This document shows positions 30,750 to 40,656 of a DNA stretch of 64,000 nt, piece after piece. Below the pieces are notes generated by a model. The model saw nothing but the letters and a program-made list of their open reading frames with translations. It did no database searches and was not told the origin of the DNA. The position numbers were made by a program, and so were the translations under genes. Source of the DNA: Amyloporia xantha. Its lineage: Eukaryota > Basidiomycota > Agaricomycetes > Polyporales > Adustoporiaceae. The DNA is taken from positions 806,001 to 870,000 of the forward strand of contig JAYKKR010000014.1 of the NCBI GenBank assembly GCA_036971615.1. Direction: 5' to 3'. How positions within the stretch are numbered: position 1 is the stretch's first letter; each line of letters starts with the position of its first letter.

Positions 30750-33290
30750 ACTATTGAAAACCCGCCGCGGATGGCTTCCGTCGACCGTTCCGCGGTTTCG
30801 TCGCCACCATTACCCGTTCCCCTGTCTCCGGGTCTGTAAGAGTGATTTGTTGTTCACCGGAGGGGAAGTCCCGCGTTTCGCAAGCGGTCAGAGCAAAGAA
30901 GGGCCGTCCCAGGAGAACTTCGAACGGCGCGTCGTCCAGCACCTGCAGCTGGAGGTACAGGTCAACGCTCCCGAACGTGAAACGTACGTTCTGTGCCTTC
31001 CCGACCGTTTTCACTTGGGCGCTGTTGGCCGTCTCCATCGTAATGGCTTCGTCAGGCTTCAGGACGATCCCTGTCTTCTCCCAGATATCTTTCCGCATGG
31101 CCACGATCTGCGCCCGCCGTCGAGCACACACTCGCATGTGAACTTCCCTTCGATAACTGGTTCCACCGCTCGCAGCGCCAGGGAGTCGTGCCCGATACTC
31201 GCTCCTCCTTCCGTAACCTGGAAGGTTTCCTTCGCGTCCTCCCAATGGTCCTCGTCGTCGACTTCTACCAGACCGGCGGTGGCTACCCGCGACGTCGTCA
31301 CGTCCCCCTTCACTTCTTTCCGCACCCCTGCCGAGATCGCCAGGACCTCCCCACCGTCATCTCCACCTTCGTCCCGTAGAGCTTCTTCTGTCGCTTCCGC
31401 CACCGAGTACCGTTGTTCGATCTCCGTCTGGTACTTGTATTGCCCCGTGGTTCCTCCCGCCCCCTTTCCTTCGCTTCCCTTAGCCTTTTCCTCGCTCGTC
31501 CGTGGTATGTTGGCCGCAGGTATCCCCGGCGGTTTCCCCCGGGCCCCGCAACGCCGCCCCGTCCTTGCCCCTGTCTTCTTCACTTCTTCGAACCGCACTT
31601 CCTTCTTCTTCGCCCGCGCCAACTCTGCTTGGAGAACCCGGACCCTTTCCGACGGATCTTCCTCATCCGACGAACCTTCGTCCCTTGTCTCCACCATGTT
31701 CACGCCCTCGTATATCTGGAAAAGGTTCGCGGCCAAGTGCGGAGGGGCCTGTCGCTCGTTCCCCGCGACTCGTACCAGTTGCCCAGGGTTCTGGGCGTGC
31801 CACGAGTCCACTCGATCCTTCATGTACTCTCCAGGCAGGCCGCGCGGGATGAACATGCTGTTCGGCAGCCGTACTTTCCCAGTCTCGTCCCGGTAGATCT
31901 TCCGGTCGAGGATATACTGGAGAATAATCCCGCAGTTCCGCATGAAGTGCTCCGGGTCCCCACAGAAGTTGCACAGGAAGTTGCCCGGCGCTCCTCCCGC
32001 TCCTTGCGCGACCCCTCCCCCGGTCCGCGGCGCCCCTCCCGCTCCTCCGCTGCGTCCCGCCAAGAACGCCTGCATCATCTGTATCGTCTGGTTGAAGAGC
32101 GCCAAGTCCACGCCCTCCGTTTTTACCACCGCGGTCGCTGCTGGAGGCGCTGTCGTCCCACTCGTCCCTGCGGTGTCTCTTCCGCCCCCTCCCACGGCTC
32201 CTCCTCCTACTCCCGGGAGGCACTTCTGCGCCACCTTGTGCATTACGTCCATCCCCCACGGGTCGTCCGGGTCATGGTCGGGTTCTGCGATCTCCGCCCT
32301 CCGGGTAATCGTCCGCAGTTCTTCCTCCCCAAACCCGCGCATGTACACTTCGTCCCTGTGCCGCGCCGCTATCTTGCTCTTCGATATCAGGAAGGCTGCG
32401 ACCGGGGAATACTCTCGATAATATGCGGCCTCCTCCCCCCTCGTCCGCACCCCCTTGTCTCGCGCCGACTGTGCTATGCGATCGAGGTCTGCCGCGGTGT
32501 ACCTCTTGTCTCCGTCCGCCCCCGGGTACAAGGCCTTCACCCCTCGCTTAAACACCAGATACACCCGCCCAGTGGCCCCATCCGCCGTCTTCCATAGTTC
32601 CTCTTGTTCCACCGTCAGGTACTTCAGCGCGTACCGTATCTTCTCTTCTTCCGTTGTAATCCCTGCTGCCGCGCATAGGTCCTCTAGATCCTCGAAATAT
32701 CGCAGTAGATTGCGTGGTTCCCCGTCGAAGGTCGGCGCCGTCTTCGCCCTCGCACGGGCATGGATGAAGTAGGCATGGCACGCGGGGTACTGTAGCACTC
32801 GTCGATTGGGTAGGTGCGGGACGGGCGAGCTCGCTCGTGATGGAGGGAGTGGTATGCTCGCGGGATCTATGTATGTCGACAGGATGGTAGGCTCGACGAC
32901 CTCGCGTTTGACTCGTACTGAGGGTGGTGCCGAAATCGTTCGTCGGCGTGGACGTTCGGGAGGAACGGGAGATGAGCGGGTTGACGGGGTTGCGGATGAT
33001 TCGGTGACTGATGAGATTGTGGATGTTTCTTCGGTACTCCTTCCTTCCGCCGGTGGCTCGTGGTTTACTGGGGAATGGAGCGGAGGCGAAGGATGTTCGA
33101 GGGATACAGAGCGCGTGTTGCTTTGTGACCGGAAGGGCGGGATTCTGACGTCGAAAGGGTTATCCGAGTCCGAGTCGTCAAACGCGGCCGGTCGGAGGGG
33201 AAAGTGAGGAAGGTCGAGATCTAGTCGGGGGAGATAGGACTGTTCTGGGCTAAGAGAAGTTCTTGCTGTAGAGTACGGTCCGGCACGGCG
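30750..33290 (-). pseudogene. gag: gypsy copy B gag-protease, frameshifted
   Basis: The main frame is 32770-31090: gag domain (FDGEPRNLLRYFEDLEDL), a Gln/Met-rich helix (LFNQTIQMMQAFLAGR), zinc knuckle CNFCGDPEHFMRNC and linker to CECVLDGG. The protease continues in another frame at 31110-30751 (VRFTFGSVDLYLQLQVL, VLLGRPFF); one base lost near 31111 separates them. At about 32747 a base is missing relative to copy A (TTCGCCCTCG against TTCGCTCCTCG), which cuts off the N-terminal extension. The gag body here keeps the frame through the regions that are shifted in copy A. Confidence 0.87.
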
Positions 33291-33325
33291 ATGGTGCGCG
33301 AACGAAGTCTTCGAACTATAAGATT

Positions 33326-33345
33326 CCCCCTCGCGGTGGGCTCCA
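33326..33345 (-). other. primer binding site, gypsy copy B
   Basis: Identical to 4388-4407: two bases after the LTR end the minus strand reads TGGAGCCCACCGCGAGGG. Confidence 0.75.
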
Positions 33346-33347
33346 CT

Positions 33348-34819
33348 TGTAAGGCTTGGTGCTCCTCCCGCTGTGCGATAAGCACACCTGGAAGGAACAG
33401 ATCAATGAGTCGAAGGGGAAGGGGAGTGAAGACGTTCGCAGCGTCTGGCACGGAGGATGGGCAAGAGAGAAAAGAATTGATTGAGCTAGAAACTCGTAGG
33501 TATATGGGGACGCTCTATGTGTGCTATCCCAGTCAAGTCGCAGTCGCAGTCCTAAGTACGCAGTAGATATCCCGAATCGCAGTAAAATGGGTCAAGCCGC
33601 TTGCTCGCCCTCTCGTAGAAGTAAAACGCAGTGTAGCTCCGCTGAGCAAGAAAACCCGGTCGCGTGAAAGTCAAAGTCCCAGTCGCAGCTCGTACCAGAT
33701 GGTAGATGCCCCTTCCCCCTCGTCCCCCTTCCTCATATATACCTTGTCCCGCGTGCGCTGCCACGTCACTCTCCCTCCCGCTTCCTCCCGCTACCTCCCG
33801 CTACCTCCCCTCCGACTCTTCCCCTGACCTACTTATCTTCCTTCCGCGCGCTCTTCCCTCCCTTCGCCTCATTCGCCATGTCTGAGCCTGCCGAACCCAC
33901 CGACCCCATCGGTTCCCTCCACGTCCGCCGCTACCTCCTCCTCGTAGACGTGCTTCGCGCTGAGTGCGTTGTTGAGCCTTCATTCCGCCCTTCCGATCCG
34001 GGTGCTTGGCTTGCCTGGGCGCACGGAGTGCGCTGGCTGCTGGTTCGTCCACCTTCTCCTTTACTTCTCTTTCCTTCCCCTCACGTCCCGTCCCGCAGCG
34101 CCTTGCCTATGAGGCTCGAGCCCAAGCCATAGCCGCGGGGAACCTCACGCTCCCTCCGCTCACTGCCTTCGTCACCCTCCGCGAGCTCGTCCACTACATC
34201 AACTCGATCTTCCGCTCCTCCCTGAGCCATCGCGGTGCAGTCCCCTATCCTGGGATCGCCTGGAGCCCCGACGAGGTTCGTTCCAATGCGCAGCGGGACG
34301 GCTGGTACTCCGCCTCCCCTCCCGTTGTACACGGAAGATGCCTTCTGGACCCCTCCCCGCATCGCCGAGGAACGTACCGATGAAGCTTTAGAACGGCTCG
34401 AACTTGTCGCCCGCCAGTTCTCGGACACTTTGGACCGTATGCGTCCCTATCCGCGGGCGTTCGAAGACCTAGAGCACTCGATCCGTGTTGCCGCTCATGC
34501 TCTGGGAGGGAGGGGAGGACGTCGGGAGGGAGGTCCCTCGCGGGCCCGTACCCCTGCGGAGGAGGATTTCCGTTACCACCGGGAGACTATTTATCGTCCC
34601 CCGCGCCACCGCTCGTTCTCTGACGTCGGCGGGGAAGGGCCCGACGCTCCCATCGACTTGTCGACCGTAGATTAGCGTTCCGTCCTGTAGTCGTTCCGTT
34701 CGAATGCCATGCTTGCTTCCGCCGAGCTCCTTTGTCCCGCGTGATCGCATCTCCTCCGTTCCGCTGTCTCGTCCTGCCCTACTGTCCGTTCATAGGGTAG
34801 CGCATACCCATTCCTTACA
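33348..34819 (-). repeat. 5' LTR of gypsy copy B
   Basis: 1472 bp, ends TGTAAGG/CCTTACA. It abuts copia integrase sequence on the right; CCGCT (34820-34824) is the likely 5-bp target duplication, its partner being outside the window. By eye it differs from 4410-6125 at only a few percent of positions apart from the 244-bp duplication. Confidence 0.92.
33878..34675 (+). pseudogene. antisense LTR gene, copy in LTR B, 2-bp deletion
   Basis: Same layout as 4929-5728: exon 1 33878-34042 (55 codons), intron 34043-34098 (56 bp, donor GTTCGT), exon 2 from 34099. In exon 2 the sequence GGGACGGCTGG replaces GGGACGAAGCTGG of LTR A, so the frame is lost about 70 codons into the exon; beyond that the other frame keeps the same protein to 34675. 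A TATA-like CATATATACC at about 33735 lies 140 bp upstream. The donor differs between copies (GTCTGT, GTTCGT) yet fits GTNNGT in both. Confidence 0.5.
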
Positions 34820-36532
34820 CCGCTTAAGGTAATACATGACACCAAATGAGGAGAAGTCGTCGAGAAATGTGACGCAATATTTGAAACCATCAATGGACAG
34901 AGATGGCATCTCGACGAGGTCTGAGTGAATAAGTTCCAATGGTTTAGAAGCGCGAGTAGAAGAGAGTGGGAACGGTTGTCTGTGGGACTTGCCAAGCGCA
35001 CAACCAGCACAAGGATCAGACTTTGGTGCTGAAGAAAGACTATTTGGTGCGCCATTAACATGATTAGGCAATTGACGAATTGTGTTACGTCCCGCATGAC
35101 CAAACCGTTGATGCCACAAGTCATAGTCAGCTTCCACAGATTGCAGAGTCTGAGGCCGGGTGTTTGGATGAAACACTTTGGTTTCAAGCCAATAGAAACC
35201 TGAACCATCATGGCTTGAGCGCGCAGTGAGGATTAGGTTCTCACCCGGTTTGGAGCCTGCCCAAAAATTCATAGTGTCCCCATGGGCACTATAGCAGCCT
35301 CCTTGGTCAATAATGGTGCGTGGAGCAAAGAAACGATGAGACGCTTCAGGAATATAAAGGACAGATTTAAGAGTCAGGTTGACAATGATTCCGTCACTAT
35401 TCTGATGTCGCAGAAGAACTATTCCAACACCTTTGATATCTATGGTCTTATTTGCGCCGGCTAAGTGCGCATGACCAGGTACTGGAAATTCATGATAGTG
35501 ATCAAAATCTTCAAAGACGTTTGTGACATGTGAAGTGCAACCTGAATCAACCATCCATCTTGCGATCTCATCTCCCACATGGTACAGGGAAAGGTCAATT
35601 GATTTGGACGAAGAAGATGCTACCGTTACATCTGGTACAGATTCTATAAGAAGATTGTTGACTTTTGCACCAGATCCCTGTCCTTGTGAAGCTCCAGTAT
35701 TACCATTATTTTGACCATGATTCTGTCCACTTCCCTTATTATTTCCACCTTGATTACCGCCTTGCCTGCCCTTGCCTTTGCCCTGCTTATTCCCCTTTTG
35801 AGGTGGCTTTCCATCAGGCCAATGGTTCTCAGTCGAATGATTAGTCTTCCCGCAGATATTACATTTCTTTGGGAGACGTGTAGTCGACGAGACGCGAGAG
35901 ACATTAGCATTTTTAGAGGCCTGACGTCTAGCTTCTTCCTCAATAATTTTGGGGATGACATCTGCTGGTTTAAGTGTAGAAAGGTCTGTAACTGTAGCCA
36001 GCAGAGTCGAAGCAATGGTCTGATAAGAATTGGGCAAGGCGTTGACAATAATGAGGGCAGCAAATTGATCTGAGATGGCAATCCCAGCATCAACGGTACG
36101 ACTACGAATTTCCTCAAGTGCTGTTATCTGAGGGCGAAGAGGTTGGGCATCGTCAAAGCGAGTATTGAATAATTGTTGAAAGTAGACGAATGCGCCAACA
36201 GCACCAGGTTTGGCATACTGATCTTTAATTGCTTTCCACGCTGCAGCAGCAGTGGTAGTATTGCCAATGAGGAATTGTAGTGAGGAGGAAATATAGATGG
36301 TCATCAAACCAAGTGCCTTGTCATTTTTCTCATCCCAAGCAGCCTGGATTGTAGGGAGGTCTTCTCCAGCAGCTGCAGCAGTAGGACGAGGAAGAGGTGT
36401 GCCTGAATTCCCTTCAACAATGTTCCAGGAACCAGACCATCTAAAAACACCTCGCATGGCGTTAGACCAGGCAATATAGTTTGTACCATCAAAAATGGGA
36501 ATGGTGGAGGTAGGAATCTTGGAGGGATCCAT
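34820..36532 (-). pseudogene. copia gag-protease-integrase polyprotein, 570 codons then truncated
   Basis: Starts at ATG 36532 (MDPSKIPTSTIPIFDG). Residues 10-200 form the copia gag (UBN2-like). A knuckle CNICGKTNHSTENH at 224-237 has His in place of the last Cys of CCHC. A Gly/Gln/Asn-rich linker runs to about 290. The protease motif WMVDSGCTSHV places its Asp at 329. The pre-integrase zinc site is LWHQRFGHAGRN (His 474, 479) with CAGCALGK (Cys 508, 511). The integrase core begins LELIHSDLVEMPS and FLDDFSSFGVMYYLK, where the gypsy LTR interrupts. No frameshift or stop precedes the break, so this element was intact when hit, apart from the knuckle variant. Confidence 0.92.
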
Positions 36533-36537
36533 GGCGA

Positions 36538-36978
36538 TCAGAATAAAATGTCAGGGTGAGTGTCAGACTGAAGGAGATAGGCGATGGAAGGTGATTGAGG
36601 AATTGATGGAATTGATGAAGGAATTGATGGAGGCGATCGATCTGGTTTAACCTCTTTAACTTCTTGATCAAAAGGATCGGATCGAAGAAGTGTAGCCCAA
36701 AATGTAATGGAGAGGTTTGGAAAGTACTCTTCACTGTCAGTGTGACTAAGAGAGTTACTTTCAATATTGTATGGAAAATAACCAAGATCGTCGCTTGTAA
36801 GACCACCAATATAATCGCCTGCGTAAGGGAATTTCCAGCTATAATCTGTTGGGTAGACAGATATAAGCTGTACTGGCTCTGGTGAAGATCCCTCTGAGTC
36901 GCCTGACTGAGATTGATCTGCCACTGGATCAGCTGCTTCTGATGAAGAAGTCAACGTCTCTAGCTCAAAGATGGACAC
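36538..36978 (-). CDS. copia leader ORF, 146 residues
   Basis: An open frame MSIFELETLTSSSEAADPVA to a stop five bases before the gag ATG, in a different frame. Acidic and Ser/Pro-rich with an aromatic centre (YSWKFPYAGDYIGG); no recognised domain. Position between primer site and gag is unusual for copia. It might be an upstream ORF governing gag translation, an added gene, or chance. Confidence 0.4.
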   Translation of the reverse strand: MSIFELETLTSSSEAADPVADQSQSGDSEGSSPEPVQLISVYPTDYSWKFPYAGDYIGGLTSDDLGYFPYNIESNSLSHTDSEEYFPNLSITFWATLLRSDPFDQEVKEVKPDRSPPSIPSSIPSIPQSPSIAYLLQSDTHPDILF

Positions 36979-37436
36979 TTATTGAAGTGAACCTTTGTCC
37001 CAGCTAGCCGAAATAGCCAAGACGCAGGGTAGAGTCGAGGGAAGTGAGCGATCGAGACGAGACTATGCCGCAGAGGGTATTGCCCAAGGCCTAGCTAGCT
37101 ACTGTATAGTACTTCTATCTACAGCTACCTATGGAGCCGCAGAGTTTTGCTTCGCAGTTGCCTGAGGGCCCTGTTACGCCTTTGACTATTTCGCGTAAGG
37201 TGCCTTATTCCCAGGAGAGGATTTGGACCTCTAAGAGCCGCCCACTGAAGTGCAGACTCCCAAGAGTTCGTCACAAAACTAAGGACTGTGTACTTACGTA
37301 GTCTACTAAGGGGCCTTATAAGAAGAAGGCAATAGAAGGGGTAAATGCGCAAAAGAGAAAGTGAAAGCGCAAATAGAAGAGTGAAGACAGATGACTGCAC
37401 AGTAGTCAGACAGATTAGAGCGCGGGGCTCATAACC
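36979..37436 (-). other. copia 5' leader and primer binding site
   Basis: At 37422-37436 the plus strand reads GCGGGGCTCATAACC. This is the anticodon stem-loop of initiator tRNA-Met (CAT anticodon in GGGCTCATAACC), so priming is by a half-tRNA fragment as in Drosophila copia. The remaining leader has no other feature I can support. Confidence 0.8.
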
Positions 37437-37740
37437 TGTTGAGCGCAGACTATAGAGGAGAGGAGGCTAATCCGTCTTGTATTCTAGTGGGCTGTAAGGC
37501 CCGGCTTATATACATGCATGAAAGGCTCCTTAGTAATCGTATCCAGAAACCTATAGAATATCTGAGTAAGATATGAAGTCATAATGAAATCATAGTGGAG
37601 ATTTCTTAGTAAGAAAGTGGAGCCTATGAAGTAAGACAAGAGCATACTATGGAACGTCATAGAACATCATAGAAATGAGTAAGTACTGACTACCAAGTAT
37701 GGAAGTGCGACTACTATAGTTGGAAACTAATCGTTCAACA
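37437..37740 (-). repeat. copia 5' LTR, 304 bp
   Basis: The ends are TGTTGA...TCAACA. On the minus strand GTATATAAGCC at about 37506-37516 is a TATA box upstream of the presumed transcript start. Confidence 0.88.
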
Positions 37741-38408
37741 CTGTACAGTGTTTTCTACGTTTTTTACATGTTTTTTACATGTTTTCTGCATGTTTTCTGC
37801 ATGTTTTTTACGGAACGGGGCTGTGTCACGTGAGGCGCCAGAACCTCACGTGACATCATGTAATTTACGTTTTTTACTATAGTAAAAAAGGGGGTCCCCA
37901 GGGGCGGTTTGTTTTAAACCGTTTTTTACATACCGGGGAGTTTTACACCCGACGCTACGCAAGATACGACCGTGATGGAATGTCACGTCTTTTCTATGCC
38001 CGCCGCCTATCCTGCAGCTGTCGACGATTACTGAAAAAAGCTTGCTACGGTTGTCCACAGTGGTTCTGTCGGTTGGGGTACATACCTGACATTCTCATTT
38101 CGTAATCAACAGTGACACAGGAAGGCGCGAACATATCCTTGTAGTACATCTCCAAAGCAGTACGTGTCAATCGAACAATACAAGTGTCACCGTAATCAAT
38201 AGTGTACGTAGTACATACTAGTTAAACTGGTTCCACATCCTATCACGGTGGACCATGACAACAGAGGCGATCATACGAAAACCAACTGTCTTACAATGAC
38301 CTGCAACAAGGATGCCATAAAACTGAGACTGAACAGGAAATTTCGGAACTGCTTCAGTGATTTCGCTGCAGGGTAACATTCATCGTCGTATAACGTCTGC
38401 TAATATGC
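37741..38408. other. intergenic, with tandem repeat and perfect hairpin
   Basis: Five units of an 11-bp word (TTTTTTACATG / TTTTCTGCATG) at about 37758-37812 are followed by an inverted repeat TGTCACGTGAGG / CCTCACGTGACA (37824-37835, 37844-37855, 8-base loop) and the palindrome TTTTTTACTATAGTAAAAAA at 37870-37889. No gene. This is the 3' flank of P450-1. Confidence 0.8.
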
Positions 38409-40656
38409 CTAAGCTGTGCTGTATAAAACCGTCTGAGCGACCAGGTCTGCAGCCATTTGCGCTCGAGGCCGAATAACGCAAGGGAAGTCCTCTGCGTGGC
38501 TACGAGGCCGCGACCATATTCAGATTCTAGCACATCGGCCTAGGAAAGAGTCGCACCTGACTGCGCCAGACGTGAAACGTACAGAGGGCGTAATTTCCTT
38601 CCCTGTCTCATCATGAGACTTGCGGATGTCCAGAGTCGCCAGCATGTTTGCTATTACGAGCCAGACGTTCGCGTCGGCCAGGTGACGGCCCGGACAGATG
38701 CTGAAAATACAGTTTGTGACACCAGGACTGTGAGAACCAGAAGCCAATCTCACCGTCGGCCAAACCCATACACAAAAATTCTGGGATCGGTGAGCTTCGC
38801 TGTCTCAGTATCCATATCTTCAAATCTCTCGGGACGAAAATCTTCCGGCTCAGGATACATGGAAGGATCTCGTGCTATTAACCTGAGAAGAATATAGTCA
38901 CCATGTTTGTATTGCCTCTATGTTGTCGTTGTGTACTTACCAAAGGTTCGATACAACAGTAGATCCTCTCGGAATGTCATAACCGCGATACTCATCGCCC
39001 TGCTTTGTCTGATGAGGAACACCTTGAACGAAGTGTCAGCACTCCTAATTCTGAACAATGGCAGTAACATTCGGCAACGTACCAAGAGGGATCGGTGGAT
39101 GGAAGCTGCAAAAGATTTACTAAATCGGCAAAATATGTAACTAAACAAGCCACTTACCGGTAGACCTCCTTTAGAATACATTCGAGATATGGTAGTTGAG
39201 GTCGGTCTTCAAACTCAACCAATCGCTCTGTACCAACCACTCGATCGATCTCTGCTTGTGCCTTCACAAGCACATGCGGATAGAGGGTCATGGCCAGTAC
39301 GAAAGTCGTGATAGCGCTGCTAGTCTAGCTCCACACATCCTGAATGGGTACTGCTAAACACATAACCGGTTACTCACAGTATCAGATCCCGCTATTCAGA
39401 CAACAAACGTCAGCTTCACAAAACGTCAATAGACGAAAGTAGCACAGACCAGTATACATCTGCGATGCAGCTCCCTTAATGCCAAACTCGTCTTCTGCCT
39501 TCAGACATCCTCCACTCGACAATTCTTCGATCAAAGATGACACAAAGGACGGTTTCGCACTTCCAGATGCCTACCATTGCTATGATTGCGGGTCATCATT
39601 CGTAAGATGTCTCTCGAGCTCACCATGGCATTCCGTACACCTTCAAAAGGGATATCTATCATTTGATGGACCAGCGCTCTGACTTCAAGCCCACGTCGTT
39701 TAAACCCGCTTCCGGGCATCCACATTGGGATGTATTTCACTAATTGCGACAATTTTGCCGTCAGTACAGCTCAAGGATGAAGCTATGGTGATAAAATACT
39801 GACAAATTGGGAGGTAATCGACTACGCTTGAGATCCAGCCACCGGCAAGTGCAGCCGTTAACGCTGTGTCTGCCATACGAATGTACTCGTCCTCTACAGT
39901 AGTCACGTTGCGCCCATATGCAATCTCCAACATCAACGCGCCTGTAAACCTGTTGGCACATGGAATAAGCCAAAGCAGGCAAGCTGTGCGGCAGAATGTA
40001 CCTTTTAATGTGAGAGATGAAATCATCCGGCTTTCGAATGAGATCTGACAATAATCTGTCGACCTCCTTGCGCTGAAGCGATTTGTAGCTATCGAGTCTA
40101 CTCTTTGTCTCAAGGGTCGTCTGCAACCATTTTCTATGGCGCCGCCACTCTTCGCCAGTGGAAATAAATACAGTAATGGGCTTAAATTCATGTCTGCATG
40201 GTGCCAATCATAAGCAAACATCCATTAGACGAGAAGAGAGATATCCACATGTCCTCCTGCAGAACAAAGGGTGGGCGATCAGAGTATTTAGACCCTCTCT
40301 TATCCATAAGATCTTGTGCTGCTCGTAGAGAACTGAGGAGGACAAAAGGCCTTCGGAATACTCTAGCGTAAACAACGTCTCCTGAAATACGAATACACGA
40401 TTAATAGATAAACGCGATAGAATGGCGGATACATACCGTATTGTCTACCCCATTCAGTAAACGGCACAATTTGATTGTCCAATGGAATTTGGTGGACATT
40501 ACCTAGTAAGGGGACCTGCCTCGGACCAGGAGGATGATGAACTGCACGCTTCGGATAGAGGAATAATGTGTAGACAAGATACGCAAGAACCGATGCAAGC
40601 ACAATGGCATCTAGTGGCACAAGATTCTGAGTCGCTAACAAGTCAGAAGCCGCCAT
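38409..40656 (-). CDS. cytochrome P450 monooxygenase 1 (basidiomycete type)
   Basis: About 500 residues over roughly eleven exons with introns near 50 bp. Exon 1 (40656-40440) has a membrane anchor ([18 protein letters not shown]), the [12 protein letters not shown] hinge and ends WGRQYG. Following exons read [31 protein letters not shown] (C helix), [44 protein letters not shown] and the I-helix AGSDT. Then come the K-helix ExxR in [20 protein letters not shown], and the heme loop [15 protein letters not shown] (intron inside the loop). The last exon reads [14 protein letters not shown] and stops at 38409. Every junction I traced is GT-AG and in phase; no lesion seen. It oxidises a small hydrophobic substrate at the endoplasmic reticulum with a P450 reductase; substrate unknown. 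Closely similar to P450-2 at 59699. Confidence 0.92.

Larger units (their letters stand above)
6139..33347 (-). mobile_element. Ty3/gypsy LTR retrotransposon copy B, internal region (interrupted twice)
   Basis: From the 5' LTR (33348-34819) leftwards: primer site, gag-protease, RT, RNase H, zinc-binding integrase head (28161-28570), integrase core (24843-25389), integrase C-terminus (9250-9797), then a 3-kb tail with antisense genes, polypurine tract and 3' LTR. Insertions at 9798-24842 and about 25390-28157 break it. Without them the internal part is about 9.4 kb and the whole element about 12.6 kb, large for fungal gypsy elements. Confidence 0.92.
34820..37740 (-). mobile_element. Ty1/copia retrotransposon, 5' part, cut by the gypsy insertion
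   Basis: 5' LTR 37437-37740, half-tRNA primer site, leader with a small ORF, gag-protease and the beginning of integrase. Sequence stops abruptly at the gypsy LTR within integrase (FGVMYYLK). The 3' half, with RT and 3' LTR, should lie left of the window beyond gypsy copy A. The right target duplication candidate is CTGTA (37741-37745). Confidence 0.92.
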
